Assembly: GCA_902775895.1 (NCBI GenBank)
Contig: CACYNO010000001.1
Coordinates: forward strand, 549,385 to 613,384
Length of the DNA: 64,000 bases
Source: an uncultured Lachnospiraceae bacterium
GTDB lineage: Bacteria > Bacillota > Clostridia > Lachnospirales > Lachnospiraceae
Reading direction: 5' to 3'
The notes under the pieces are model-generated. The model ran no database searches, was not told the DNA's origin, and saw only the letters and a program-made list of their open reading frames with translations. Positions 1 through 8,228 of this stretch are shown here, in pieces. Numbering within the stretch: position 1 is the stretch's first letter; each line of letters begins with the position of its first letter. The translations under genes and the position numbers were made by a program.

Positions 1-77
1 CTCTTTTCATTATCTTACAATCATGATAAGAAAAAAGGTGTACAAAAAAACTCACAGCATTTCCCCTACGGTCAAGA

Positions 78-656
78 TCATATTATATTCTCACCGACGC
101 ATACAGTTGAAATGTTCCTGTTCACATATTTACTTAAATCCGCCACTTTATAAATAATGTTGTTAAGCCTTTCTTCAAGTGATCCGTCCGTTGCCGAGAA
201 TATTTCTTTTGCAAAAACGTCCGGTGATTTATCACAAGTACCAATTGCAAACAGGTACGGTTTGCTGTTGCTTATTCCTTCCACAAATCCATCTTCAAAG
301 ATTTCTTCATTACACCTTGCAACATACACTCTAACTCGACCGTCTTCTATACCGGCCACAACAAAGCATCCGCCTTTGATCTTGATCGCTTTGTTTCCGA
401 TATTTGCGATTATTTTCTCTCTCAACGCATCCACATAATCAGTAATCCCACTGTGACCGTAATTCCTGAAAGTAGTCTCCGTAAGAACTCTTAATGTGAA
501 CTCCACGCCACCGGTGTACCCCATGATAAGATTATCATTTATTTTGCAGACTTTTTGATAATCCTCCGACCTTATATCATTTTCATCATCACACATACGG
601 CTGTCACCTTTAATAACAGCCCCTTTTTCATTTGCATATATAACTACAAAACTCAT
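78..656 (-). CDS. HslV/proteasome-like Ntn hydrolase
   Basis: 192-aa protein whose first 60 residues match the layout of HslV and proteasome beta subunits. The start is M-S, so Ser2 would be the N-terminal nucleophile after Met removal. GDSR follows at 17-20 (Asp at mature position 17), then a Lys in DYQKVCKI (mature position about 34), then a hydrophobic strand and GYTGG, which corresponds to GFAGG of HslV. In this family the N-terminal residue, Asp17 and Lys33 form the catalytic group. The start at 656 has a GAGG ribosome site about 5 nt upstream. No hslU or other AAA+ partner lies in the window, so the cellular role is unknown. The fold assignment is from pattern only; activity is inferred. 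It could also be a non-proteolytic Ntn-fold protein. Confidence 0.6.
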   Translation of the reverse strand: MSFVVIYANEKGAVIKGDSRMCDDENDIRSEDYQKVCKINDNLIMGYTGGVEFTLRVLTETTFRNYGHSGITDYVDALREKIIANIGNKAIKIKGGCFVVAGIEDGRVRVYVARCNEEIFEDGFVEGISNSKPYLFAIGTCDKSPDVFAKEIFSATDGSLEERLNNIIYKVADLSKYVNRNISTVCVGENII

Positions 657-754
657 TTTTGCCTCGTATTTTTACTCAATCATAAAATATCTGCACTTGT
701 TCTGCTTCATAGCCAGATTCTGATGTATTATATAAAAACAAAAAAACGGAATAG

Positions 755-787
755 AAAACCCCTGAAGTCTCCAGCTTCAGGGGTTTT
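755..787. terminator. Bidirectional terminator hairpin
   Basis: Perfect 13-bp stem, AAAACCCCTGAAG pairing with CTTCAGGGGTTTT, around a 7-nt loop. T-rich sequence follows on the minus strand, so it suits the end of the exonuclease III gene, whose stop is at 879. Confidence 0.85.
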
Positions 788-799
788 CGTTCGCTATGG

Positions 800-826
800 A
801 TATTGTCATTTCCTTGATGACAATAT
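800..826. repeat. Small inverted repeat downstream of xth
   Basis: ATATTGTCAT and ATGACAATAT form a 10-bp stem around a 7-nt spacer, in the gap between the xth stop and the strong terminator at 755-787. It may act as a 3'-end stabilising hairpin; no protein or known RNA was recognised here. Confidence 0.4.
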
Positions 827-878
827 ACCACTGTCATCATGGAAATGCAATATCTTTTGGATCATCATCTCTATCATC

Positions 879-1634
879 TTACATTTTCAACTCCAACACC
901 ACCGGGCAATGGTCGCTCCCCTGTACATCCATAAGTATCTCTGCGCTCTTCAGTTTATCCTTCAAAGCCTCGGACACAAGGAAATAATCTATCCGCCACC
1001 CGGTATTATTTTTTCTGGCATTTCCTCTGAAGCTCCACCAGGAATACACACCTTCCTTGTCAGGATAGAAATACCTGAAGGTATCTATAAGCCCCGCATC
1101 CTGGAGCGCACTCATCTTTTCCCTTTCCTCATCGGTAAAGCCGGCATTCTTCCTGTTAGTTGCAGGGTTCTTTAAGTCGATCTCTTTATGCGCCACATTC
1201 ATGTCCCCACATATGATCACTGGCTTTTTCTTTTCTAAATCTTTTATATATCGTAAGAAATCATCCTCCCACTCCATGCGGTAATCAAGACGGGCAAGCT
1301 CACTTTGGGAGTTGGGCACATACACATTTACAAGAAAAAAATCCTGAAACTCACAGTTTACGATACGTCCTTCATGATCATGCTTATCCACGCCCATGTT
1401 ATACGTCACATTCAACGGCTCTTCCTTTGTAAGCGTGAGTGTGCCTGAATATCCTTTCTTTTCTGCCGAACACCAATATTTGTGATACCCCGGAAGTTCC
1501 ACCTCCGCTTGTCCTTCCTGCATCTTTGTCTCCTGAATGCAGAGGACATCCGGGTCCGCTTCATTTACAAATTCATAAAAATTTTTCTTCAAAACAGCAC
1601 GAAGACCATTTACATTCCAGGAAATAAGCTTCAT
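879..1634 (-). CDS. xth: Exodeoxyribonuclease III (AP endonuclease)
   Basis: 251-aa member of the ExoIII/AP-endonuclease family, which cleaves 5' to abasic sites in base-excision repair and has 3'-5' exonuclease and 3'-phosphatase activity. The family motifs are in order: NVNGLR at 7-12, QETK with the metal-binding Glu35, GDMNVAH in the middle, WRIDYFL, and SDHCPV near the C terminus with the catalytic Asp-His pair. Length equals that of Bacillus ExoA-type enzymes. The start at 1634 has AGGAGG spaced correctly. It is transcribed away from the SDR gene and appears monocistronic, ending at the hairpin at 755-787. Confidence 0.95.
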   Translation of the reverse strand: MKLISWNVNGLRAVLKKNFYEFVNEADPDVLCIQETKMQEGQAEVELPGYHKYWCSAEKKGYSGTLTLTKEEPLNVTYNMGVDKHDHEGRIVNCEFQDFFLVNVYVPNSQSELARLDYRMEWEDDFLRYIKDLEKKKPVIICGDMNVAHKEIDLKNPATNRKNAGFTDEEREKMSALQDAGLIDTFRYFYPDKEGVYSWWSFRGNARKNNTGWRIDYFLVSEALKDKLKSAEILMDVQGSDHCPVVLELKM

Positions 1635-1720
1635 ATAATCCTCCTAATCAAAGTCCTTAACATTTTTGTTTCATCATATATTCAACAAACATGCGTGTCA
1701 AACCTCAGCATATGTTTACA

Positions 1721-1749
1721 TTTACACAACACCTTTAAACTGCTATGAT
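1721..1749 (+). promoter_or_regulatory. Sigma-A promoter of the SDR gene
   Basis: TTTACA at 1721-1726, a 17-nt spacer and TATGAT at 1744-1749. This places the start of transcription about 25-30 nt upstream of the ribosome site (AAGGAG, about 1769-1774) of the SDR gene. Confidence 0.65.
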
Positions 1750-1783
1750 AGCAATTAAAATTTCTAACAAAGGAGTAAAGAAT

Positions 1784-2569
1784 ATGTTTGATTACAAAGG
1801 TAAAGTAGTAGCTATAACAGGGGCTTCTTCAGGTCTCGGAAAGCAGATGGCTGAAGGCTACGCCCAGTGCGGAGCCGACCTGGTGCTGCTCGCAAGAAGA
1901 GTTGAGCGTCTTGAGGAAAGTGCTGCTGAATTAAAGGAGAAATACGGAATAGAAGTTTTCCCCGTTAAATGTGATGTTACGGATACGGAATCCATTAAAG
2001 AAGCAACTGCAAAGATCGAAGAGAAATTCGGTCACTGCGAGGTTATCATTAACTGCGCCGGTGGCGAAAAGGGAACAGGCACACCCCTTACGGAATACAA
2101 AAAGGAAGACTGGGAGTACACTCTCACTCTGGATCTTACATCCATATTTGAGTGCACCCAGGCCTTTACAAATCTTATGAAAAAAGCTATGGAAGCCGGT
2201 AAACAGACATACGGCCGTGTCATCAATATCGCTTCAATCTACGGTCTCGTAGGGAATACAGCAATCCCCACCATCGCATATCATGCGACAAAAGGCGCTG
2301 TTGTAAACTTCACTAAGGGTGCGGCTGCGGAACTTGCCACACAGGGCATCACCGTTAATGCTATTTGCCCCGGTTTCTTCTATACCGAACTTACAAAAGA
2401 AACTCTGGATACTGAATTTTTCCAGAATTACGCCAACACCACGGTTCCCATGAAGCGTTACGGAAACCCCGGAGAGTTAAACTCCACTGCTATTTTCCTG
2501 GGTGCTGAGGAATCACGTTATGTGACCGGACAGGCTATCGCTGTTGACGGCGGATATACCTGCGTTTAA
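1784..2569 (+). CDS. SDR-family oxidoreductase
   Basis: 261-aa classical short-chain dehydrogenase/reductase. The Rossmann motif TGASSGLG is at 12-19, the NNAG-equivalent is N-C-A-G at 90-93, and the catalytic set is Ser151, Tyr166 and Lys170 in YHATK. The C-terminal VTGQAIAVDGGY signature is present. The chosen ATG at 1784 lies 9 nt after AAGGAG; an upstream in-frame ATG at 1745 overlaps the -10 box and lacks a ribosome site. R38-R39 after the second strand suggests NADP(H) preference. The substrate cannot be read from sequence. The protein resembles FabG and gluconate/sugar-type dehydrogenases. It stands alone with its own promoter and terminator, so no pathway context helps. Confidence 0.9.
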   Translation: MFDYKGKVVAITGASSGLGKQMAEGYAQCGADLVLLARRVERLEESAAELKEKYGIEVFPVKCDVTDTESIKEATAKIEEKFGHCEVIINCAGGEKGTGTPLTEYKKEDWEYTLTLDLTSIFECTQAFTNLMKKAMEAGKQTYGRVINIASIYGLVGNTAIPTIAYHATKGAVVNFTKGAAAELATQGITVNAICPGFFYTELTKETLDTEFFQNYANTTVPMKRYGNPGELNSTAIFLGAEESRYVTGQAIAVDGGYTCV

Positions 2570-2609
2570 ATAATTGACCGGATACGGTTTTAATAAAACA
2601 AAAAACAGG

Positions 2610-2652
2610 GGCGGTTATGAGTCTTACTTTAAAGGTAAGATGCATAACCGCC
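2610..2652. terminator. Nested terminator hairpin
   Basis: GGCGGTTATG (2610-2619) pairs with CATAACCGCC (2643-2652), and an inner TCTTAC/GGTAAGA stem extends it. T-rich sequence follows on the minus strand, so it serves the convergent aminotransferase gene and probably also ends the SDR transcript. Confidence 0.75.
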
Positions 2653-2735
2653 TCCTTGAATTATTCCATTGTTTTTACACATTTTTCTTTGTTTTTCGAG
2701 GTTCAATTACACATTTTTCCAAAGCATTGTAGTTT

Positions 2736-3920
2736 TTAGGATTTTTTTAAAAAAACTCCCTTTATCCTCTCCAATGCTTCAGCCAGCACCGCTCTCGGGC
2801 ATGCCACATTTATTCTTTCAAACCCCTCTCCTTCTTTTCCGAAAATGCTTCCATCGTCCAGCCATACCCTTGCTTTAACATTTATCAGATCTTCAATTTC
2901 CTTAAACGAAAGCCCCGTGCCTCTGTAATCCATCCATACTAAATATGTGCCTTGGGGGCGGATAATTTTTACTCCGGGGAGATTCTTTTCGGTATAGTCA
3001 ATGCAGAATAAAATATTTTCCCATATATATTCTTTAACTGCCTTTAGCCAGTCCTGTCCTGATTCATATGCTGCCTGACAAGCTGCCAGTCCAATGGTAT
3101 TCAGATACAAATACCCTCCCGCCCATATCTCATCCGTTAACTGCTTTCTTTTTGTGCCATCCGGAATAAAGATATTGGATACCTGAAGTCCCGCAAGATT
3201 AAAGGCTTTGCTGGGCGATGTGCATGTGATCACATTTTCCCGGTATCTGTCGTCTATATTTACCAGAACATTGAATTCATTATCCTCCCATACAAAATCG
3301 GAATGTATCTCGTCAGAGATTACAAGTACATGGTTTTTAAGGCAGATCTCTTCAAGCCTGATCAATTCTTCCTTTGTCCACACACGCCCTACAGGATTAT
3401 GGGGATTGCACAATAAAAACATTTTTGTATCGGGAGACGCAGCCTTTTTTTCAAAGTCATCAAAGTCTATCTCGTAGACCCCATGATCATTCAGTTTCAA
3501 AGGGTTGTCTACAAGTTTTCTGTTATTGTTTTTAACCACATCAGTAAAAGGGTAATATACCGGATTCTGGATGATCACCCCGTCACCTTCATCCGTAAAA
3601 GCTCTTACACACTGGGCAATGGCAAATACTACTCCCGGGGTCTTTACTATCCACTCTTTTGGGGGATTCCATCCGAAGTGGCGCTTGTAATGCGAAAGAG
3701 CTGCTTCGTAGTAACCATCCAGGGGCTCCGAGTAACCGAATATCCCGTGTCTTACCACCTCTTCAGCTTTTCTTATTATCTCTGGGGCTGTTGGAAAATC
3801 CATGTCTGCCACCCAGAGAGGAATCGCGTCCTGTGACCTTCCCCATTCAGCCGCAAAGTCGTATTTAAGGGAGTTTGTTCCCCTTCTGTCTGTTATTTCA
3901 TCAAAATTATATTTTCCCAT
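2736..3920 (-). CDS. MalY/PatB-type PLP aminotransferase (C-S lyase)
   Basis: 394-aa fold-type I PLP enzyme. The start MGKYNFDEITDRRGTNS and the following W-V-A-D-M-D-F motif are typical of the MalY/PatB cystathionine beta-lyase group. LLCNPHNPVGR, SDEIHSDFVW and the PLP lysine in SPSKAFNLAGLQ are visible, and the closing INVACPR contains the substrate-carboxylate Arg. Family members cleave cystathionine or cysteine conjugates, releasing thiol, pyruvate and ammonia. The ribosome site is AAGGTGA. It lies 32 nt downstream of the WYL regulator gene on the same strand, so the two may be co-transcribed. The exact substrate is unknown. Confidence 0.88.
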   Translation of the reverse strand: MGKYNFDEITDRRGTNSLKYDFAAEWGRSQDAIPLWVADMDFPTAPEIIRKAEEVVRHGIFGYSEPLDGYYEAALSHYKRHFGWNPPKEWIVKTPGVVFAIAQCVRAFTDEGDGVIIQNPVYYPFTDVVKNNNRKLVDNPLKLNDHGVYEIDFDDFEKKAASPDTKMFLLCNPHNPVGRVWTKEELIRLEEICLKNHVLVISDEIHSDFVWEDNEFNVLVNIDDRYRENVITCTSPSKAFNLAGLQVSNIFIPDGTKRKQLTDEIWAGGYLYLNTIGLAACQAAYESGQDWLKAVKEYIWENILFCIDYTEKNLPGVKIIRPQGTYLVWMDYRGTGLSFKEIEDLINVKARVWLDDGSIFGKEGEGFERINVACPRAVLAEALERIKGVFLKKS

Positions 3921-3952
3921 ATATTTTGCTCGTCACCTTGATCGTCATCGCA

Positions 3953-4942
3953 CTATTTATACATCTTACGCAGTCTTTTTATCTCTTCTTTCATCATATC
4001 AACAACATTATCCGGTGCTGTTATCTTTACCCCGTCGCCAAGAGATATGATCCAGGCAAGAAACTGCGGGCTCACCATCACATTTACGGTCGCACGAAAA
4101 TGGTCTTTGTCATCCCGGATAATGTTCAGATCCTTTCCGAATCTGTCTATCATAACGCCTGCCATTTCATTCTTTGCAGTCAATTTAACTCTCTCCGGCT
4201 TTCCGCCATACATACCGAAAACGCTTTTGGTATATTTAGGCATGTCAAATGCTTTAAAACATTCTTTGCCGTCTCTTTTATCGTTCGTGATATTTATTTT
4301 AAGCATTTTATCAACTCGAAAATGCTTTATCATATCATTCTCAGAATCATATGCCACAAGGTAATAATTTTCATCATCCCACATAAGACCCCAGGGACTT
4401 ATCTTGTAAAGCTTACCGTCATGTCTGAGTTGCTGTTCCTTTTTTACGTTCCACTGAAAATAGTAAAACGTGATCTGTCTGTCAGCATTTATGGCTTCGT
4501 GCAGTCTGTCCACGTTGTAATAAATGCTCTCGTTCATGGTCTTGACGCGTCCCGATATGGCTACCTGGCGGTTAAGCATCTTTGCCTGATGCCGGCTGGT
4601 GATGGACTCTATCTTTTTTATAAGGGAATTTGACTTTTTATCCGTAATGAATTTCGCCGACTGGACACAGTCCACAAGAAGCTTCAATTCCGGCAGTTCA
4701 AAATCCCTTTCCCCCAGATAATAACAGTATTTTCTACCCCGCTTTTCAGAGATGATATCGTAGCCGAAATCTCTCAGGGACTCGAAGTCCTGATATAAGG
4801 TCTTCCGGTCGGCGGGTATATCATAGCTGTTCAGTTTTGATGATATTTCCTGCAGGGTAAGCGGATGTTCCTCGTCCGTCTCAGTGTTAAATATCTCCGC
4901 CAGATATAACAGTTTCAGTTTCTGATTGTTTTTCTTTGCCAT
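3953..4942 (-). CDS. WYL-domain transcriptional regulator
   Basis: 329-aa DeoR-like/YafY-type regulator. An N-terminal winged HTH covers about residues 5-65 (LQEISSKLN...RKTLYQDFESLRDFGYDI). The WYL domain lies around 130-215 and includes SPWGLMWDDENYYLVAYD. A C-terminal WCX-like region follows with GKDLNI and the closing VVDMMKEEIKRL. WYL domains sense ligands, often nucleic acid or nucleotides, and control adjacent genes. The start has GGGAGG 5 nt upstream and a sigma-A promoter at 4982-5010. Its promoter, ribosome site and first 14 codons are duplicated at 8112-8228 in front of the nucleotidase gene. Co-regulation of both promoters is inferred, not shown. Confidence 0.9.
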   Translation of the reverse strand: MAKKNNQKLKLLYLAEIFNTETDEEHPLTLQEISSKLNSYDIPADRKTLYQDFESLRDFGYDIISEKRGRKYCYYLGERDFELPELKLLVDCVQSAKFITDKKSNSLIKKIESITSRHQAKMLNRQVAISGRVKTMNESIYYNVDRLHEAINADRQITFYYFQWNVKKEQQLRHDGKLYKISPWGLMWDDENYYLVAYDSENDMIKHFRVDKMLKINITNDKRDGKECFKAFDMPKYTKSVFGMYGGKPERVKLTAKNEMAGVMIDRFGKDLNIIRDDKDHFRATVNVMVSPQFLAWIISLGDGVKITAPDNVVDMMKEEIKRLRKMYK

Positions 4943-5017
4943 ATGAACCTCCCTTTAATATACCGTGAAACATATACAAAAATTATACGGGGAGTTTTAT
5001 TGTACATCAAGTGTTTT
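4901..5017. repeat. 117-bp direct repeat, copy 1 (WYL start and promoter)
   Basis: Direct repeat matching 8112-8228 with two adjacent substitutions (AA here, GT there) just downstream of the minus-strand -10 box. It holds the first 14 codons, ribosome site and full promoter of the WYL gene. This is probably the parental copy, because here the reading frame continues into a full-length regulator. Confidence 0.95.
4982..5010 (-). promoter_or_regulatory. Sigma-A promoter of the WYL regulator
   Basis: Read on the minus strand: TTGATG (5010-5005), 17-nt spacer, TATAAT (4987-4982). It lies about 40 nt upstream of the WYL start codon. Confidence 0.8.
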
Positions 5018-5045
5018 ATATTAAATAAAAAGGAGGATTTTTATC

Positions 5046-5588
5046 ATGAAAAAATTAATCTTTGCCGCTTTTGCGGCGGCAGCCTGCGTAGGTATCGCCG
5101 GCTGCGGATCATCACAATCGAATACATCAGAATCAACTACTGCAACTGAAACAAAAGAATATACCACCGCCGCAACGACAACTACTGCCGTTCCGACGAC
5201 TACTACAACAGAAGCACCAACGACCACAACTACGGCCGAATCAAAAGAATCATATATGTCAAAATGTAAAGAATATACATTTGAAGAGATAGCGAGAAAT
5301 CCGGAAAAGCATAAAGGGGAATACGCTAAACTTATAGGAGAAGTAATCCAGGTGCTTGAGGAAAACGGGGCTTATACCTTACGTGTCAACATCACCAAGG
5401 GTGAATATGATATCTGGACCGATACCATCATGGTTTATTACGTAGGTGATGCCGACAATAACAGAATACTTGAAGATGACATGGTGACAATGTATGGCCA
5501 GCTCGGAGGTATGTACACTTATACAACCATCATGGGCGGCGAAAACACTGTACCTTTACTTTATGCTGAATATATTGATATTAACTGA
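5046..5588 (+). CDS. Secreted lipoprotein, Thr-rich linker
   Basis: 180-aa predicted lipoprotein. The signal peptide ends at lipobox IAGC with Cys20. A Thr/Ser/Glu-rich linker at about 21-75 would hold the C-terminal domain away from the membrane. The C-terminal 105 residues are mixed beta with the motif YTFEEIARNPEKHKG, then strands containing GEVIQVL and YGQLGG. This pattern recalls small OB-like domains in Firmicutes lipoproteins, but I cannot name a family. The ribosome site is AGGAGG. It is the only plus-strand gene in the 4-24 kb block and lies inside the segment bounded by the two 117-bp repeats. Function unknown. Confidence 0.8.
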   Translation: MKKLIFAAFAAAACVGIAGCGSSQSNTSESTTATETKEYTTAATTTTAVPTTTTTEAPTTTTTAESKESYMSKCKEYTFEEIARNPEKHKGEYAKLIGEVIQVLEENGAYTLRVNITKGEYDIWTDTIMVYYVGDADNNRILEDDMVTMYGQLGGMYTYTTIMGGENTVPLLYAEYIDIN

Positions 5589-5626
5589 TCACAAAATATT
5601 TTTATTATAATATTGTCTACAAAAAA

Positions 5627-5729
5627 ATACCCCGGTGCCACTTTTACAACATCGGAAAATCTTTAGCACTTCAGACTAAAAAGTGATCTGTAGAATTTTC
5701 CCGATATTAAAAGCAGCAACCGGGGGTAT
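5627..5729. terminator. Large nested terminator between convergent genes
   Basis: ATACCCCGGT (5627-5636) pairs with ACCGGGGGTAT (5719-5729), with one bulged G. Inside, ATCGGAAAAT pairs with ATTTTCCCGAT, and a small CACTT/AAGTG stem caps the structure. An A-run precedes and T-rich sequence follows, so it can terminate both the lipoprotein and the nucleotidase transcripts. Confidence 0.65.
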
Positions 5730-5732
5730 TTT

Positions 5733-5746
5733 GTCCCCTGTCTCAC
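5733..5746. repeat. REP-like element, half copy
   Basis: GTCCCCTGTCTCAC, identical to 15175-15188 and to one arm of the complete element at 17933-17961. The nucleotidase stop codon TGA lies inside it. Confidence 0.6.
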
Positions 5747-8076
5747 TTAAAGCTTATACGTCCCTGCCCGTATCCGTCGGAGTATTCCTCAGGTACTTTC
5801 CCGCCAAATGATGTAATAAACTCTTTAAGGGCATCAACGTCTATCACGATCCTGTCCAGTGTGATCATATCACCCGTAAACATAGTGTAACCGTTTCCGT
5901 TATTCTCGATTATATAGTTGTTTGATGCACATTTATATAAACGGTCGGATTCAAGAGGCTCACCGTTTATCATGATATTGCTTACTCTTCTCTCACCTTC
6001 ACCTACCGACACAAAGAATCCGCTGCTGTCAGTCTCCACCGGTGTCGGTATATTTTCATCCACATCAAATGTGACACCCGATACATGGAGGAATCCTCCG
6101 AATTCGTCGGGAAGGGCGTAGACACTGTACTCAAGAGCATCAGCAAGTTCTTTTCCGCTGACGTATCTTGCGGCGATGGTGTTTCCGAAGGGATTTACAT
6201 CAAACAGGTCTCCGTATGTTACGGTCCCCCGGGATACACCGGTCCTGAGCCCCCCTCCGTTTATAAATGCAACCTCGGTATCGGAAACATATCTGTAAGC
6301 ATCTGCCGTAAAGTCACCCAGATTGGTCTCTCTGTTACGCACCAGACGGGTATCCGTATCAGGATCCGAGTACAGAAGGTCGTAATCCGAGCTGCCCACC
6401 GTTTCACTCAGTATTTCATCATATTTCTTTTTTTCTTCTTCTATCACGGCAGTTGTAGCTTCGTCTCTTTCGTACTTATCTATGAGCTCCGTTTTAAGAT
6501 TACCGGCCCGGTCTATAGTGAGCTTTCCGAAATATGACAACTTATATCCGGCCTGGGAAAGAAGCACATCCTTTCCATCGGCATTTTTCACCTTTTCCAT
6601 CTCAACTACGCTGTGTGAGTGACCGTCTAATACCACATCGATACCTGTAGTGTTTTTTATAACCTCCGTAGACATATAAGGAGAGTCTGTTCCGGTTATG
6701 CCCAAATGCGACATAAGAATACAATAATCGGCTCCTTCTGCCCTTGCATCATCCACAGCTTTCTGAACCGTATCATACAGCTCCTGACCGTCTTCCCCGC
6801 CGCAGAATCCGTAAATGAAGTTACCGTTTTCATCCTGGAAATATACAGGCGTTGAGCTTGTAAGAGTCAGGGGAGTCGTAACTCCTACAAATGCCAGTTT
6901 GCGGCCTCCTGTCTCTATGATCCTGTAGGGCTCAAACACCGTGTCACCGGTCCTGAGATCGGTGAAGTTGCAGGAAATGTAAGGGAAATCAGCTTTACCC
7001 GTAAGATATGTAAATCTGTCCATCCCGTAATCAAACTCGTGGTCTCCGGGAATGGCAAGGTCATATTCCATACTGTTCATTATATCGACAATGGCTTCAC
7101 CCTTTGTGACAGCGCCCATGGTTCCTCCCTGGAACTGATCTCCATTGTCGATCAAAAGTACGGCATTTCCTCCGGCCTCCATGTCTTTTTTGCACTTCAT
7201 CAGGGCGGCGTAACCCAGGTTGTCATCAACACCGCAGTGTACATCATTTGAATAAAGCACTACTATATCCTTAACAGGTTCATCGGGATCAGTCTTTTCT
7301 TCCCATGAAACATCCACAGGGCTTCCGTATATCTCAAACACGGCGCCCTCTACAGGATTACCCTTATCATCCGTCTTATTGATGATAAAATCTGCTCTTT
7401 TGCTTTGGTCCGTTGTTCTTTCAGCCGCTTCTGCAAATGTTACTGCGGAAAATCCTGCAGCTCCTATCGCCCCGGCGGAAATCAGTACCAGAAGAAAGGT
7501 TCCTTTTTTCTTTCGGATCAGTATGGCGGTCACCAGACCTGCGAGCGCGATACCGCCGATAACAAATGCGGCAGGCATACCGCTTTTATCTCCGGTGTCC
7601 GGCGAGGCTATGTTTTGAGCGCTTCCCGCAGGCGATGCTTTTTTACTTCTGCCGGAATTATTGTCAGTGGGTACGGGAGCAAGCTTTTGATTTACGATCT
7701 TTACACTTCTTGATGAAAGGTCCGCCAAAGTGTTCCTTTCATCCGCACTGTAACCCTCGGGCACCACCTTTTCGTAAAGTCTTATGCTGCCTTCGGTATA
7801 ATAAGAACTTAAGGTGATCCGTCCTTTTTTATCCGTGGTTTCTGTGCCAAGAATTTTTTCTTTTTTGGAAGCCTCTTTTGCCTTTTTATACTCTTTAAAT
7901 GTTTCCTTACTTCCGTCAGGATATGTCAGGGTGATACTGACTGCTGTTTCAGGAACATTGTCAAAGTTGACCTCCGCCTGCACATTTGCAAAACTGCACA
8001 CAAAAACGCATATCAGTATCATTGCTGCAACAGGCATGGTCATGAGACTGAGGATAAAAGATTTTTTCTTATTCAT
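5743..8076 (-). CDS. Surface 5'-nucleotidase with internal sorting-like motif
   Basis: 777-aa protein. Residues 1-34 are a signal peptide, about 35-130 resemble a SpaA/collagen-adhesin beta domain, and SPDTG is at 158-162. A hydrophobic segment and RKKK (about 168-191) follow, as in a wall-sorting signal, then a second hydrophobic stretch ending FAEA. A short SpaA-like piece comes next (ADFIINKTDDKGNPVEGAVF), then a calcineurin-like metallophosphoesterase from about 270. Its motifs are SNDVHCG, DNGDQFQGG, GDHEFDYG, MSHLG and DGHSHS; a 5'-nucleotidase C-terminal domain reaches the end. UshA-type enzymes hydrolyse extracellular nucleotides. The layout looks like a surface protein fused to a separately secreted enzyme. 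It is expressed from the duplicated WYL promoter at 8193-8221. Confidence 0.85.
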   Translation of the reverse strand: MNKKKSFILSLMTMPVAAMILICVFVCSFANVQAEVNFDNVPETAVSITLTYPDGSKETFKEYKKAKEASKKEKILGTETTDKKGRITLSSYYTEGSIRLYEKVVPEGYSADERNTLADLSSRSVKIVNQKLAPVPTDNNSGRSKKASPAGSAQNIASPDTGDKSGMPAAFVIGGIALAGLVTAILIRKKKGTFLLVLISAGAIGAAGFSAVTFAEAAERTTDQSKRADFIINKTDDKGNPVEGAVFEIYGSPVDVSWEEKTDPDEPVKDIVVLYSNDVHCGVDDNLGYAALMKCKKDMEAGGNAVLLIDNGDQFQGGTMGAVTKGEAIVDIMNSMEYDLAIPGDHEFDYGMDRFTYLTGKADFPYISCNFTDLRTGDTVFEPYRIIETGGRKLAFVGVTTPLTLTSSTPVYFQDENGNFIYGFCGGEDGQELYDTVQKAVDDARAEGADYCILMSHLGITGTDSPYMSTEVIKNTTGIDVVLDGHSHSVVEMEKVKNADGKDVLLSQAGYKLSYFGKLTIDRAGNLKTELIDKYERDEATTAVIEEEKKKYDEILSETVGSSDYDLLYSDPDTDTRLVRNRETNLGDFTADAYRYVSDTEVAFINGGGLRTGVSRGTVTYGDLFDVNPFGNTIAARYVSGKELADALEYSVYALPDEFGGFLHVSGVTFDVDENIPTPVETDSSGFFVSVGEGERRVSNIMINGEPLESDRLYKCASNNYIIENNGNGYTMFTGDMITLDRIVIDVDALKEFITSFGGKVPEEYSDGYGQGRISFK

Positions 8077-8093
8077 CGTTTTTCACTCCTTTT

Positions 8094-8153
8094 TCAGGGA
8101 ATTTGTTCTATCAGATATAACAGTTTCAGTTTCTGATTGTTTTTCTTTGCCAT
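8094..8153 (-). pseudogene. Truncated WYL start / 19-codon leader ORF
   Basis: The duplicated WYL ribosome site and ATG (8153) open a frame encoding MAKKNNQKLKLLYL, as in the WYL protein, then IEQIP and TGA. The stop lies 17 nt upstream of the nucleotidase start codon, just before its own ribosome site (AAGGAGTG). If translated, it is a short upstream peptide that could influence nucleotidase expression by translational coupling. Best seen as a fragment of the WYL gene left by the duplication. Confidence 0.75.
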
Positions 8154-8228
8154 ATGAACCTCCCTTTAATATACCGTGAAACATATACGTAAATTATACG
8201 GGGAGTTTTATTGTACATCAAGTGTTTT
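8112..8228. repeat. 117-bp direct repeat, copy 2 (transplanted promoter)
   Basis: Matches 4901-5017 at 115 of 117 positions. The left edge cuts the WYL frame after 14 codons. The right edge runs into the MATE gene, whose last three codons and stop are encoded by repeat sequence. Copies are 3,211 bp apart in direct orientation. Confidence 0.95.
8193..8221 (-). promoter_or_regulatory. Duplicated sigma-A promoter driving the nucleotidase
   Basis: Same -35 TTGATG, 17-nt spacer and -10 TATAAT as the WYL promoter. The MATE stop codon TGA (8220-8218) lies inside the -35 hexamer. Confidence 0.75.
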
